Source of the DNA: Lottia gigantea
Taxonomy: Eukaryota > Mollusca > Gastropoda > Lottiidae
Assembly (NCBI RefSeq): GCF_000327385.1
Contig: NW_008707225.1
Span: forward strand, 1,690,309 to 1,754,308
Reading direction: 5' to 3'
Length of the DNA: 64,000 nucleotides
Below are positions 37,832 through 51,970 of the stretch, in pieces (within the stretch, counting starts at the first letter, position 1; each line of letters opens with the position of its first letter). The notes under the pieces were generated by a model. The model had not been told where the DNA came from. It ran no database searches and saw only the letters and a program-made list of their open reading frames with translations. The position numbers and the translations under genes are program-made.

Positions 37832-40516
37832 ATAGAATACCTGCATTTCTTATATAATCTAATCAGAATTCTACATACTCAAAGCTCCAATCACTCTGCA
37901 GATAAACTTCAACATTTTAAAGAAGTAATTGGCTAACGGTATTAGAAAAGTTTTGCAATGTAAATATTCAAGTGCAGACCAATTTTATTTTATAAAGGAT
38001 GTCAATAAAAAAAAAATTAATCTTTCACTTGAATCAATGACACACGCCTCTAGTTTAAAAAAAACAATCTTATTTAAATTTAGTGAAGTAAACCAAAAAT
38101 AACCTTGAAAATTCAACCCTACTGTTACTGTTTTTTTATCCTAATTTGAACATAATTTTGTCAACTTTTGTCAAATGTTTCATTAGTTCACCATTAGTTC
38201 ATGTGACAACTTTGGCTTTGAGCAGTATTTTGCTGCAGAGAAGGCAAGGTAAAAGGTTACCAGTTTCATTAAAAATGTTAAATGAAAATTGCCAGGGCAG
38301 CGGCTGCATGGTACACAATTGCAACTAATGCCAGATTTAAAACATTTTGATTTATTTTATTTTTCATAGTGGGTAGTACATATAATCTGCTAGGAACTGC
38401 TGGTAAAATGACACTAATTGTGTATTTCTATTTTGTCAATATATGAATAGTGGGTTCCTCCTGGAAAGAAAAAATGTCAAAACAATATACAAACAATGCC
38501 TCAGTACATACATTAGAATATGATCTTACATAAAATTTCATCATGATATACAAATTCGAAACTGAAAATTTCGAAGCGTACCTTGAAAATGAGAACACTG
38601 AATAGAACATATAATCAGATTTTGCTTATTCATGACAACTGTTTTATTAGTATTATATATATGTATAGTATATACAGATAACAATACACTATGTAATATA
38701 AGTAAAAAAAACAGCAGGATATCTGAATAAGAAAGAAGAGTTTATGTCATACAAGAAAAACAAAACAAAAAGTGATCATGTTTTATAGAAAGGTATTGTT
38801 TGCACACAGGATATGAAAAAGTAATAATTACACATGATATATATATTACAGTGAATATCGTGTCTACTGAAGATTACCTACACTGATACAGATAGTTATT
38901 TGTTTTCAAATAAGGTCAGTCAAATCTGGAAGAGTCAGAAAAAAGATTGATCAGTTTTATGCGAATTTTACAACAATATGGAACTTATTAACAAGATGTG
39001 TCCATCCTTTAGGCATAAAACAAAATATCCTTTCAAATATGTATAGGTAAACAAATCAACTTTCTAGCTGATACAATAAACCAAAAATCACTAATTGTGC
39101 AAATTAAGCTGAAAATTTATCATAAAATTTAGCGCAACTCGACTGCTAGAAGAATCTGATGTCTGATATCTAAATCTAAATTTATCTGGAAAATAATGTT
39201 CAGAGAATGAAATTGAAATAGAAAATTTAAAATCATGAAATGATTCTGTCAAAATACTTCAAATACTTTCTGATGAAGTCAAAATATTTTACATGGTATA
39301 AAGTTTTCTATTTTGATAAAAACTATTTTTAGACTGTTTTATCAGCTAGCAATCTGATTAATAGCCTCAAAGAAAACCAAGTGCTTTATATACCAAAGGT
39401 TAGACTCTGTACCAAACATGAACAATTGAAATTTTTATAATTAGAACTTGCACAGGATCTAGAAATTTGCTATCTCCAAATTATGATATGCCTTGTTACA
39501 TTTGCTGAAATAATACTTTGCCCAACTAAGTATGAAAATAATGTTATGCCTAATCTACAATAACACAGTGCATTGTTATAAATGTAGAATAATGCTATGC
39601 CTAATGCCTATAAAGGATGGAAAATCTTTCCCTTTTCTGCTAACATTAATCTCAATCTAAACATTATGCCATGCCTAAGCAACTATGCATAGATATGTAC
39701 AATTGCTATAACAATACACTGTTATCTAGGTTTGACATACAACTAAGAAGCTTAAAAGTTTGAATGTATCTTTTCAGTAAATGTTATTTGTTGTGCTTTA
39801 GTTTACCTGTATGCCTAATCCTAGCTATTTCAGCTGATATGTTCAACAGTTGCCAAATTCAATATATATTTCTAGTCAGACAAAGTTAAAAATAAAAGTC
39901 AGAGATACTGTTATAGGTATATCTTTATGTCATTAAAGAAATAGTTTATTGGACTACCCAAGGTCACCTTTCTAGCGCCCACCATCAAGTAGAAATGTAC
40001 TGGCACCATAACAAATATCACCAGGTGCCGAGAACAATCATCTGATCTTTCTATCAAATATAATGATAAACCATACATAAACACTACAATATCTACGTCA
40101 TAGATACATACTATCTCGGCTTAAAGGTTTATTTCCAACAACATAGCAATAGAAGTTTGGATAGCAACTTTCAAACTGGACTGCACTAAATAAACTGTCA
40201 CTCCTTTGTTACATAAATCTATGCCGATAAACATAAAGAGCGGCCTATCAGTACATCTGCAATGGCCCAAAGTTGACCTGACAAATGCTCTTAGTTTAAG
40301 TGACATTCATTATGTCTTCTAGACCCTCAACAGTCATATATTAAACTGAATTATCTATATTTAAAGTATATTTATCATAATGTAATATTTGAAGGATGGT
40401 CCCTTTAAAACAGAGATGTTGACTGATTGTTGTTAAAATATATTCCTATAAAACAACCTCATTCCTGCAATTTTTAACCATATTTCATCATTCCATAAAC
40501 TGATGGTGATACTTAC

Positions 40517-43500
40517 AGACATAAAACTACAGCTGTACAGATACCAATCCAGACATTGTAAGATTTAGAGAAATATTTCTTATTGACATTGTGGAAATAC
40601 ATGATGGTTCACAGGTGAATAAATAACTGACTGGTTTCATTAAGCAGATTGTACAAAGTTCTATGTACTAAAAGCAATGAAATTCCAGCTTCAGTATGTG
40701 CACATAAGGTTTCTATTTATAGTCTTGTCTGTAGAGATAGTTTGGTACCATAATGATTTGGAGATTCCTGACGATTGATGATTTGAAAAAGCTGATCCTT
40801 TTCCACTTTCTGACTGATGATGACTTCTGATTTGTAGATGATTTGCTCATCTAATTGCAGTGATTTAAAGATTTCTAAAAGATACAAAACTTAATACAGG
40901 AACCCATAAGTTTTAACTTTTATTTAAAGGTGAAGAAATCCGATACAAAGTTATACATTTCCTAAAATTTCTGCTTGATTCTTTTGATTGTACCAAATTA
41001 TTTTGAATGAATGAAGACTAAGACAATATTGTAATATTTGTTGACAATAAACAATGACAAGCTGTATGATTTATTGTTTAGTAAATAAAGATATTATCCT
41101 GATAGCCTTAGGTCATACACTGATACATCAATATATCTTGTCAATCACGCTGGTTACAAACCTGTTACTACAAACTTGTATCAGAAACCTTATCATCCTG
41201 GCTATTCCTGACCATTTACTGTCTTTTTCTTTTGGGATGGAAGTGTGTTTCTATTCAATGTAAACTTATAAAAATTCTTATATTTATCGAAAAAAAGTCA
41301 TTTTAAGATTATCAGTACTCTTTTGAAGTTTATATTCAATTTTCACTTTAAAAATTCAACTGACAGTAGATGTCAATTTATTATATTCCAATCAAGTATT
41401 GGAAAAAAGTCTTCACTATTTCAGCGAGTTCTTCAGTCCCCATAATGGATTTAAAATATATGAACCAAGGTAGCAATGGGATTAGTTTTTGTCAATTATA
41501 TCTAGTCCCAGCCTTAAGATTGAAAAATCTTCCCTTGGTTTTACCTTTTTCTCATGTTCAGTGAGTGAACACAAGCTCTTTAATCTCAAATGCTAAAATT
41601 TCATCACTTCATTAGCAAACCAACTGATCTGATGGATTCATTAGACAAACACAAGTTGGCAACATGAGGTCCTAATCTTTTGCATATCAGATTGTGTTAA
41701 GTAGGCTGAAATGTTGATGCAAATTTTTTGAAATGCTATCTGTATTTGTTTTAGCTCAAGAAAAAAATACTATTGGTGCCAAGCAATTACTACACGTAAT
41801 AATTTTATTTCATTAATATCCAACTTTGACATAACTTTGAGTACTAGTTTGAGTTTTAGTATAGACTTAAATAAGTGATAAATACTAGAGCCTGGGTATA
41901 TGGTAAATAAAACTGTTGCTAATGACCTTACTGATAGCACTAAATTGTACACTGTCTTGTCTTATTTCATTAAACAAATAAATCAAAACTTATCATTTCT
42001 ACACTAATAACTTCCAGATGTATGTTGAGACCATTTACCATCAGTAGTATTATAATGAAATGAAATAAACCACCAATATAGGAGAAAACTGACAATTGTT
42101 GACCACATTTTGTGTGAAAATTTTGTATCTTTTAGTACTTATATTAAGATAAGTAAGTTGACAAGTGAAAGGTTTTTTTATTCCTATATTTAACTATATA
42201 TTACATAAAATAAATTCACTTTATCTTTAGTTACTGACATTCAGTGAGAATAAAAGTCCATGCATATGAGACCTAATTCAACAAAATTGCTGACATGCAC
42301 TTGTCTTATCTGTTTTATAACAAAAGATTAACTAAATATGTATATCAAAGTCAATAAGCACATCTCATAATCATCTGTGAAAATAAACATCTGTTTCTTT
42401 ATTTCTTCCTTGTTGTTATACATTAACATTATGCAATACAAAACTGAATCAGAGATATAAAAATATTACTTACATGTTCTGATCTGAACTGACTTAATCT
42501 CTGAGTACCTTTGTTAAACTAACTAGTAACTACTGTCCATGTGGATATTGGTTTGTCAGTGATTGATGTCAACCAATGTCAGAATGAACACTAGAGAAAG
42601 ACTTTATTACCACTATGTAATATCATCTATATTAACACTTTATAAACTGTTAATTATAACAATATAAACATGCTAATTGTCATTTATGACTAGATCAGAT
42701 TCATGTGTCAATCAAACAACTTATATTAAACAATGTTTCCTCATATTAATGACAATGTACATATGAATGAAATGAATTGAAAATATCAAAATCAAGCACA
42801 CACTATCAAGATAACTTATTTAATCAAAATTAAAGATCTAAGGCACTTGTTCCTTACTAACAAAGCTATGTAGATACTTTGATATGTATGTAGATAGTTT
42901 TTGTTGTCCCAGAAACAGGCTCGTAACCAGGGGGCTTTTAAACGTTTGTTTATGATATTTGGAAAGCTAAGCAACCTCGAACAGACATAAAATTGCACAA
43001 ACATCTCGGAAAAAAATCATTCATATTGAACAGGCAAAATAAACCAAGTACTCATGATCCAAACCGCAAAACGAAACCCAAAATGCCAGCAACATACTGG
43101 CAAAAAAATGAGGAAGTAAATCAATCATAAGTGAGTAAGTATTTCATAATGAAATTGGTGTCAGGTATCTAGAAGTGTAAGCATACTCTGACTGGTGCCA
43201 CACCCGTCATAGCTACTCAACATACACAACAAACACTACAACTTTAAGATTACATTATATCTGTTTTTTTTTTTATATAATCTACTTTCTGTACAGTGTT
43301 ATGTGCAATATTTGCTTAGAATGATATAAATATTAAATTTGTTAAAGATATCCTACGTAATGATTGGGAAATCAGGATCAGATATTTTGAAAGCACCTTA
43401 ATTCTATTTGCAACTACAGAAAAATAAATATTTTATATAAAGTATAATTTACTGTGCATATATAAACAATAAAAAGTAAACAATTGTCAGTTACATGTAA

Positions 43501-45300
43501 TACAAGACAAAACAAATTTGCAACTTGGAGGTTATTGCAAGGTCACAAATATAATATTATAATTCAGGTTTAGAAATCAGGGAAATCATTTTCATATCCA
43601 ATATCACAATGTACAAAGCTAAAAGGAACAGTGCAAAAAAACTATCCATGAATGTATTCAAATCTGTGATGTTAACCTTGTTTTCAATCCTCTTAGTCTA
43701 ATTAAAATAATACCAAACTTTCATACCTAAAGACAACCTTCTTCAACATTCCTCAATTTCATGACACCGCCAGCCAATCGAATTTATGCCGTCTGCAATG
43801 CTGGGATTTTGTGATGTGAACAAGAGGTACATTCAGTGTCTTATTCTTCTTGAAATATACCTTTCTTGTTTGCTTCTCAAAATCCCAGTGTTGAAGAGGG
43901 AAGAAAATGATTGGATGAGTGGCTATATGACAATAAAAGCTAATAAAAAATGGAATGAATGTTTGTTTAAATTTTAATTAGACTGAAAATCAATTGAACA
44001 AAAAAGAAATGTTTATCATTTTCCAAATATTTGAAATATTATACTCTCTGGGAAAATCTATAATGTGTTACTAGGGTTTTAAAAGAGGTTGTCAAGCTTT
44101 TGTATGGGGGAATCTCATAGCTTCTATTTCCCCCTACCTATAATTCCTTTTCTTTCATACAATACGGGTGTCATAATCTGATCAAATTTTTCTGCAATTA
44201 TAAGTCCCACTGATAGCTATAATATATGATACAAATTATAGTTTCTTACACTTAATTTTGAATTTCTACTCTTATGATATATTCACTCTGAATGATTCTT
44301 TATTCAGCTTTTCATAAGAGTCAAAAGTTTGCAGTTAATTTTATTCTATCAACTAAAGAAAGCAGGAATCAACCATATAATATGGACATTCCCTTTAAAT
44401 TTCAAATCCTATTTAATTTCTTCAATGTATGAAAATGTAGCACTTATGGGATAATATATAACCATTTAAACAGGGATATCAAAATTGACATGGGCCTATA
44501 TTAAACTTTATTGCATATAAATCTATGTTGAATAAAATCTATAAAACAATCATAAAACGAACAATAACCATATGCAATGTTTAGCTTAGGCCTCTCCTTT
44601 AATAGTTTTAAAAAATGTCAAACTTTTTATCTAAGAGTTATAATCTGATAGTTTCAAATCATTGCCATGCATCAAAGACAAAATGTTAAATGGAACAAAG
44701 AAGAAAATATTATAAATCAATTGCCTTATTATGTCATACCATTTTTTATTCAAACCAAACACAGACAGTTGGAAAACGCTATGACATATGCTGATCAGGA
44801 ACAAAGCATTGTAATTATATCATCATCAACTACATGTGTGACATTAGAAAAACATTTTACCAAAACGCTAAACAAAGAACGAGTTTGGTAGTATAGCTGA
44901 TGAATATTTAAAGTATAACATTTGACTTTTGTTAATAATAAAACACGGTCCTAACTGGAGTCATAAGTGTATAACGGTTCTATAAAGACCAAATGCACGC
45001 GATAAGCCGGTAGACGCTTTCTTCTTTATTCGACATAGAGATAACTATTCCTCGAATATAAAATTTAAAAATAAAATAAAATGATACAAACCTGGCGATA
45101 TTGGAGATATTAACTGTAGATAACTAGTAAAATATCCAGTGAGTAATAATTAGTGGACAGATTGAGTTGTTATTGGCTTAATTACTCATACCATTCAATT
45201 ATAGTGAGAGACAGTCAGTTCCTTTCTCAAAATACTGCCATTCGATCGATTTGTACGAAGCGCATGCGTGACTACTGAAATATGAATCCCCAACCCGACA
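40517..45300 (-). promoter_or_regulatory. Probable MYO1B promoter and leader-exon zone
   Basis: Minus-strand donor consensus sequences that could end untranslated leader exons occur with exon ends at 40,517 (TCT|GTAAGT), 42,474 (CAT|GTAAGT) and 45,092 (CAG|GTTTGT). A CpG-containing patch at 45,241-45,310, unusual in this A/T-rich DNA, holds GCGCATGCGT (45,260-45,269), a close match to the palindromic NRF1 site. I infer transcription starts near 45.25 kb. Which leader exon is used cannot be decided from sequence, and alternatives are possible. Confidence 0.35.
43796..43893. ncRNA. 98-nt pre-miRNA-like hairpin (candidate)
   Basis: Arms caatgctgggattttg and caaaatcccagtgttg pair over 16 positions (two G-U). 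After two isolated mismatches pairing continues through gaacaagaggtacatt against aaatatacctttcttgttt, giving a stem of about 35 pairs and a loop of about 15 nt. The shape fits a microRNA precursor or a very small palindromic MITE. The sequence of neither arm is a miRNA I know. Confidence 0.35.
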
Positions 45301-47848
45301 GCGGACGAATGTTAAAATGTGATTTATATTTATAAGAAGAGTGTAGAATTAACATTTATCAAGCTCATCCCACTGACCTTCATAAATACTTAACTTACAT
45401 ACTGTACATAACTAATAGAAAGCAGACACAAATTAACATGATATTATACATAGACGCGGGTAAAGATAAAGTTTTTCCACTTGACACAAATCATGCCCTG
45501 AGAAAAAATGCTCCGAGAAGCATAAGAGTATGAGAGGTGTCATGTAGCAGCGTATTTATGAATCATTAGGTGGGAGGTGCGAGTATGTCTTGGGATCACA
45601 AAATTGACAAGGATAAAGGGGGGGTGGGACTTACAGTCCGAAACATTTATAAGAACTAAAAGAAAAGAAATTCTACAGTGGAGAGGGGAAGACAGAGCTG
45701 GGGAAGCAGAACTCAGATAGCATCAATCACAGGGAGAGCAGATAGAACTCAGATAATATCAAACTCCGGGGGAGCAGACCGGACTCAGATAACATCAATC
45801 ACCAAGGAAGCAGACAGAACTCAGATAGTATCCGTAAATGGGTGAGCAGAGACAATCTCAGATCGCATCAATCACTTCACCTACAATGCCGACAAAATCT
45901 AGACAGAATTATAGGTCATTCAATGAGGCAGAAAAAAAAAATCTAAACCGTGTTATTTATAACGGATTAAGCACTTCAAGAGTATCTAACAAGGAAAGAG
46001 AAGGACATTTCAGATGCTAAGTTGAAGCCATTTGTGTCAATAATTACTGGAGACAACCTTTGAATCTGAAAATTTCGAATTCAATTTCATTCAGAATGAA
46101 GGGTTACTAATTCAAGGGATATAACTCTTTTTTTCAATATTTCACTAACCAGACTGTAAATTTAAACCTGTTGGATGGAAAAGCAACCAAATTGTTCATT
46201 ACATTAAATTTATTTACAAATTCACATAAAATATATACAAAAAAACTAATTATCCGACTAGAATGTTCAGTGAAATTTGGAAATACATGCTATGATAAAA
46301 AGTTGTGCGTAGGAATGCAATGTCCAACACAAATGATTGAATATTCAGTGATGCCAAGTTTCATTTTACATCTTCATATTTTGACACAAGAAATGTATAT
46401 TCCAAAAAAACACATTCACAAAATATATCATTTATGCAAATGAATTTGAGTCCTGTTTGTATACGAGTTAAATATTATGGCATAATGCAACATACAGAAA
46501 TATACAGATTACATAAAGCACTTGTAATAATACATATGAGTGTATATAATGAAGTGATTTAATTACAAATCTTAATGAATACAATGATCTATAATTGATG
46601 GATTAAGCAATACAATCAACAAATTACGTTTTTTGTTTTTTTTTCCCTGAAGGTTACTACTCTTGCCTCATTATCACCTGATGATGACAATGTAGATTGT
46701 TGAAATGTTGTGTGCAATACAACATAATAGTATACCATAAAATTGTGTTCTGTTATTTAATCTTGCCTTCCATGTTCTAATGAAATAATGTCAATCAGAT
46801 TGATAGCAACAAATGACTTACTAATATTTAATTGGCAATATAATTTAATGTCATAAATGCTATAATAATTATTTAAATTGGCGTCGGTTTTTCGTTTATA
46901 TGATTCATGAAATTTTAACCTATGTTAATCATTTTCAGTTGGGTTTAAGAGACAAAATAAAACTTACAATCCAAAGCAGCCATAAACATACAGGTATAAA
47001 AGTATTGTAATGAAAGCTGGAATAATGTCTAATTGTTGTGAAAATATAAATATAGGCTTTGTGCAGAATGCCCTGTGCTTTTATCTCATATTTGGTTTTT
47101 TATTTGCATATATGCGAATAAAAGTTTTTATATACATTAAGGTGATGTGCATTTTATAATATATATAAATACAACCAATGACATTGAAATGGTTTAAAGC
47201 TGATTAAAGGATAAACAAATAAGTACACATAAATATGAATGTTGTTTAATGTTGAAGATTTGCAGAGAGGAGATAAATCAACAGACATAGTCATCTACAA
47301 ATTTGCTTTTTGATACTGATAGAGCTAATTTTGAACAATCAGAAGCACATAAGAAAATTATTGATTCATCTATAATTCAATGACTAATAATACACAAAAG
47401 ATATTTTCGAGCTATTAGTAACATTATCAATGAGTAATATCAGTATTAGTTAAATGTAAGAATGTTTATAACAACCTCAACTTCCACAGAACGATATTGT
47501 TGAATTACGGGCAACCCAGAAGTCTGATTTTAATTCTTAAAAGTGATATGGATAGCTGAACATTAGCTCCATCAGCAAATATCTAGAGGAATATACCTTG
47601 ATTGTTTTTATACATAATAAGAAAATATATATTTATAATACCAACCCACCAAGAAGAGAGATCTTAAAAATGCCCTACAGTGATTGTTGTGTACAGAACT
47701 ATCTATTCCTTGAAATTTCAATTATGTAAAACTTTGTCAAATCCATGACTAGAGGAAAAAAACTGTTTTAAACTCAACAAATTCTAACAATACCACAAAC
47801 ATAGAACCATAAAAATATTACACTGAGTATTTTAAAAACAAGAAGTTT
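45301..47848. other. Intergenic DNA between RCE1 and MYO1B
   Basis: Probably contains the RCE1 3'UTR next to 47.8 kb. A purine-rich stretch at 45.6-45.9 kb includes a tandem repeat. Open frames at 45,838-46,020 and 46,171-46,443 have no domain, splice or composition support. Confidence 0.5.
45705..45880. repeat. About 45-bp degenerate tandem repeat, 4 copies
   Basis: Units like agcagacagaactcagatag followed by catcaatcac recur upstream of the proposed MYO1B promoter. Confidence 0.7.
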
Positions 47849-50800
47849 TCATAAACTATAGACATCATTGCCGTATATTGAAGGTGATGTTAAAGGGTAT
47901 AATAATGAAAGCCAGCCTATCAGGCCTACAATAAATGCTACTATAAGTTTCATCCTTGTTGGTTGTTGATAACCCATCACTTCACCAAATACTGGAAATC
48001 CCATATGATTACAGAAAGCATGTGCTAAAATTGGTGCTATCACATGACCTACAATAATAATAAATATATGGCAGTGCATAGATTGAAAAATTCATCTCAA
48101 ACAAAAATAAATATTTTTACTGCAAATAAAAAGAAATAACCAAAAAATTATTGTCCAAAAGTAATTTTTGAAGACCAAAGTCATTCAATTCTGAACAAGA
48201 ATTCAAATAAAAATAATTGTTACAATAAGAAGATAAGGAAATGAGGTAAACTTCTGCTTATAATTTGTAAAGGATTTCTTCAAATTTAAGTCTATTTTAA
48301 AATTAGATTGTGTGAGATACTTAAAAATATATTGTGAATATTACAAACCAGTTCTCATAAATAAAAATGCAGAATAAGCACCAAATACTGTAGTATAACA
48401 TAGTTGAAAACCTAAAAATCAAACGTTACATTAAACACTTATAATTCTAAGACAGGACACACAATTAAATTTACTAGCATAAAATCAATGGTTTATGCAA
48501 AAAGTAGTTTGAGGGGCATATTTTTAAACTTTTTACTATGAGGAAAACGTAGAAAATAAGCCTGGAAAATTGAGATGAAATTAAAACAAAACTGCAATTA
48601 CATTTTCGTCATTTTCATTTCAAAAAGGTTAACAAGATGTATAAGTAAAAGCTTAAAGAACTTCATCATTTTCATACATACTTGATGTTTTAAAAGCTTC
48701 AAAAACTGGCTGTTGACCCGTTATCACCTTTTCTATCATATGGTGAAAATGAGCTAAAAATAACAAACATCAATGCATGTAGTTGCCAATGCCCTAACAT
48801 GGAGGTAAAGTTACTATCTTTCTCAAATTTAAACTCATCTATGTATTTATCAATACACAGAGTATTTCTTTGTATCAATTTAAACATAGTTTCTTAAGTA
48901 GACAAATCTGTTTGCAAAAGTCAATTTTTGTAGCCAAACGTCAAAGGAAGCCATTTACTTACTTTAAAATTTCTATGCACATAAATATGGCGATATAACT
49001 TCGCTAGAAACATGAACCAGAAAAGATAGTCAATATATACTACTATTACTATACTATTTCTTGTATACAATCATAATTGTCTCCTTACCTACACCAAAGA
49101 ATAGAGGACATAAAAAAACTGATGTTCCAGCACCAAATGCCGGCACTAACAAAGGTAACATACAGGCTCGAAATATGAATTCTTCTGAAAATGGTGCCTG
49201 TAAGAAAATTGATACCCATAAAGTAGCACAATCATTATACAAATAAGTATATAGCTAGTATTTCTTCACTGCATCAGATGGTTATACACCTAAACTCATA
49301 TACTTGTAAGTTCATTTGCAAAAGAAGCTGATGAGGATTTTATATTATAACATGTCAGTAGCATGAGATGAGCTTCTGTTAATTCTCTCAAAACAACAAG
49401 GAGAGTTGATAAGGAGGTGATGAAATAATACTTACAACTAAATGGTTTCTAATCCACATTAAATTAGAGAAACAATTAGTCCAATATCTTGGTTCTAAAT
49501 ATAAAAACATATGAATCAATAAAAAGCAACCCAAACTATTCAAGTCTTGGGCTATTTCTTTCAACATTGTCACTAAATATTTGTTTGCAACAGTTATCAA
49601 AATCCTGGTCTTTAATCCATACATTAATGAGATTATGTGAAGAAAATATTGTTTGTTTAATCTAAACTGAAACAAAATGCGAAGTTAAAAACAAAAAAGC
49701 ATTCATTTATTGCCCTCTCTGAACAACAAAATTTATTGAAAAATAGAAAAAAGTTCAATTACCTAAATAAAGTCTGAATACACCATCAGTATAATGTAAT
49801 GATAAAGGACCTAAAAACAATATCTGAAAATAAATATGAACACATTTGAAATTTTTAAAATTTCCCCTGTTCAGGAGTTTCTTATATTGATATAAATAAT
49901 GTGTTTATACAGAAGTGTCTATCTTTTTTTTTATCTTGATAGAAGAAATCTTAATACAAACCATGGTTAATAATAAAGGTAATATCATAGCTGGTATTAA
50001 TCCTGTATATCTTATTCCTAGCCATTCTAATATACTGTGTGCCTGTAAAAAACACAGAACAATATTTTATCTGTTTACAGGCATATTATTGGTTTGGATA
50101 GATATTTTCATATTTGATACAATTGCAACTGCATAAGCTTATCTAAACGAATATAAGTTTTAACTATTTGATCTAATAGTTATGCAATAAGTTCCCTGTG
50201 CACTTTCAAATGGTCTTCTCCGAAAAGAAAGTAGCTTCCTCCATTGTTAGAAAGCGCATTATAGATCTTCATCGGAGGCAATTCCATAAAAAATCAGCTT
50301 CTATCAGATATGTGCAATATTTGAATAGCTTTTGTTCAAATTCAAATGTATGAATAGACATATGAATGGATTGCAATTTCATCCAAATATTGTATGTTAC
50401 AATTAGATTACTCACATCAATGGAATCTTTTGTTTGACTAAAGCAATAGATAACTGGTGGAACTATTAATGATATAATACCAACGCTTATAAATCTTCTT
50501 TTGATTGTTTTAGGGTGGTCTCTGAAAAATACTCAAATCGTTAGATAAAATGATACAAATTTAATATCAAGTGTTTATTCAATAAATTGGGTATACCGAT
50601 AATTCAATTATTAATTAATTAATGTATTCAAATTACCTTATTACAGAATATGCAAATAGAAAAGAACTTTCTGTCCAATTAATATAAATTAACATTAGAA
50701 TATTTTTTTAAAAGCTGTCACCCGATAATTTCCTGCCTAATTTTAGTCTCTTCAACCTTATTCTTATGATAGGAAAGAGGCTGTAAGCTTGATATGTTAC

Positions 50801-51615
50801 CTTTATCCAAATTATTATCTGCCGTTTTGGTAGATTTGTGTTACAATTTGGTAAATCTGTTAACGAAAAGACCAGCCTCATCGCCAGGAATGAAATGGTG
50901 CTGCGGCTCAAATTTTGTACTAAATAATTTGAAGAACTAAAGATACTGTAGTGTAAATGAATCAATCTAGAGCTGCTGATATGAAGACGGATTTGCTGGG
51001 GCTTAATTCTCACTTGCTATGGTTCAGCCCCACCCAAACGATGGGGCTGGTTAAGACTATCAAGATTTGTTTTGTTTTGATTTGAATAATGCATTGCAAA
51101 TTTAAAATTTCCTTCTAGAAGTAAATCATTTAGGTAACAAGTAATTTTGCATTCTTGGTCATGTCTTTTGATGACAATCATTAATTTCCAATCACTAATG
51201 TCTAATCATTGTTATAAAATTTGAAAGAATATGGATAGCCGATAGGTTATAGGGGTATTCTGCTAACCGTTTACCTCCATCCATTACAGTAATTATTATC
51301 ATGGTTGTTTTATTTTCGAATCTCCATTGATTTTCTAGGAGTTTGCTATCATTCAAAGTTAATGAATCGATCATTTTGGTTGTCTGCCTTTCGGACTAAC
51401 ATTTCACGTGTAAGACTGTAAACCTGAAATGGTCCTAAAAAATAAGAATTCAAAAAGAATGGGGCCATTCTTTTTCATTGTCATTACCTATTTTTGTTTA
51501 CACTATCTGACCAAACATATAAGCTTCCTACATATATTATTGCAAACAGCAGACAAAGTAAAACTGCCTGCCATCCTGCGAGAGAAAATATAATCGCAGC
51601 CATGACTAATTTCAT
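47849..51615 (-). CDS. RCE1: CAAX prenyl protease 2 (RCE1), complete, 9 exons
   Basis: Endoprotease of the ER membrane that removes the -AAX tripeptide from farnesylated or geranylgeranylated CAAX proteins (Ras, Rho, lamins). Exons 51488-51615, 50416-50521, 49962-50042, 49763-49823, 49436-49494, 49089-49197, 48682-48753, 48349-48411 and 47849-48048 join in phase to 292 residues (human 329; the N-terminus is shorter here). Seen: YVGSLYVW near the N-terminus, the glutamate motif SEEFIFRACML, the histidine motif AHFHH, and HAFCNHMGFP. These correspond to the Glu, His and His/Asn catalytic residues of the ABI/CAAX-protease family, so the enzyme looks active. Several hydrophobic segments fit a multipass protein. 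The ATG at 51,615 follows an in-frame TAA nine bases upstream; an internal ATG at 51,603 is a weaker alternative. It is divergent from POLA2. Confidence 0.95.
50522..51487 (-). other. RCE1 intron 1
   Basis: 966 bp without coding signal. It contains a short perfect hairpin, cagcccca / tggggctg, at about 51,024-51,049, too small to classify. Confidence 0.6.
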
Positions 51616-51970
51616 ACTTGCTTATCTGAACACATTCCTCGACTTTGTGTTGACCGGAAACTCTGATGCCGGTGCGATAAACAATTTTGAATTAAATATA
51701 TTCAAATATTTAAGCCTCAAATTATTTTTGAATTTTCCTTAACCATAGACATCAGTCTGAGTCATGCTTGTGAGTTAAAAGAGGTCTCTCTCTTATGATC
51801 ATTACTTTCAAACAAGTAGGATCTGGTTACATTAATAGTTATTGGATAGTTACGCTTTCGGCGGATGTTGATGTTGTTTATGGCGGGAATCGCAATTATT
51901 CTACACATAAGAAATTAAGCTTATTTATATTCTCTCTCATCCCTATTATCACTCCTGAAGCACCACCAAA
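51616..51970. promoter_or_regulatory. Bidirectional RCE1/POLA2 promoter
   Basis: Only 355 bp separate the two start codons, so the genes must share a promoter region. It contains GGCGGGAA (51,882-51,889), an exact E2F-type core 82 bp before the POLA2 ATG, within a short CpG-bearing patch (ctttcggcgg to gggaatcgc). POLA2 is a classic S-phase gene, so E2F control fits. No TATA box at a convincing distance was noticed for either gene. Confidence 0.6.

Larger units (their letters stand above)
33648..45091 (-). other. MYO1B leader introns (about 11.4 kb)
   Basis: No coding exon supported. Contains family A MITEs at 36.2 and 37.6 kb, a hairpin at 43.8 kb and candidate leader-exon donors. The remainder is A/T-rich with no recognisable feature. 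Confidence 0.6.

Noticed and set aside
45838-46020. 60-codon open frame near the MYO1B promoter
   Set aside because: Begins inside a tandem repeat and shows no recognisable protein features.
51024-51049. Short hairpin as a terminator
   Set aside because: Only 8 pairs, inside an RCE1 intron of a eukaryote; Rho-independent termination does not apply.
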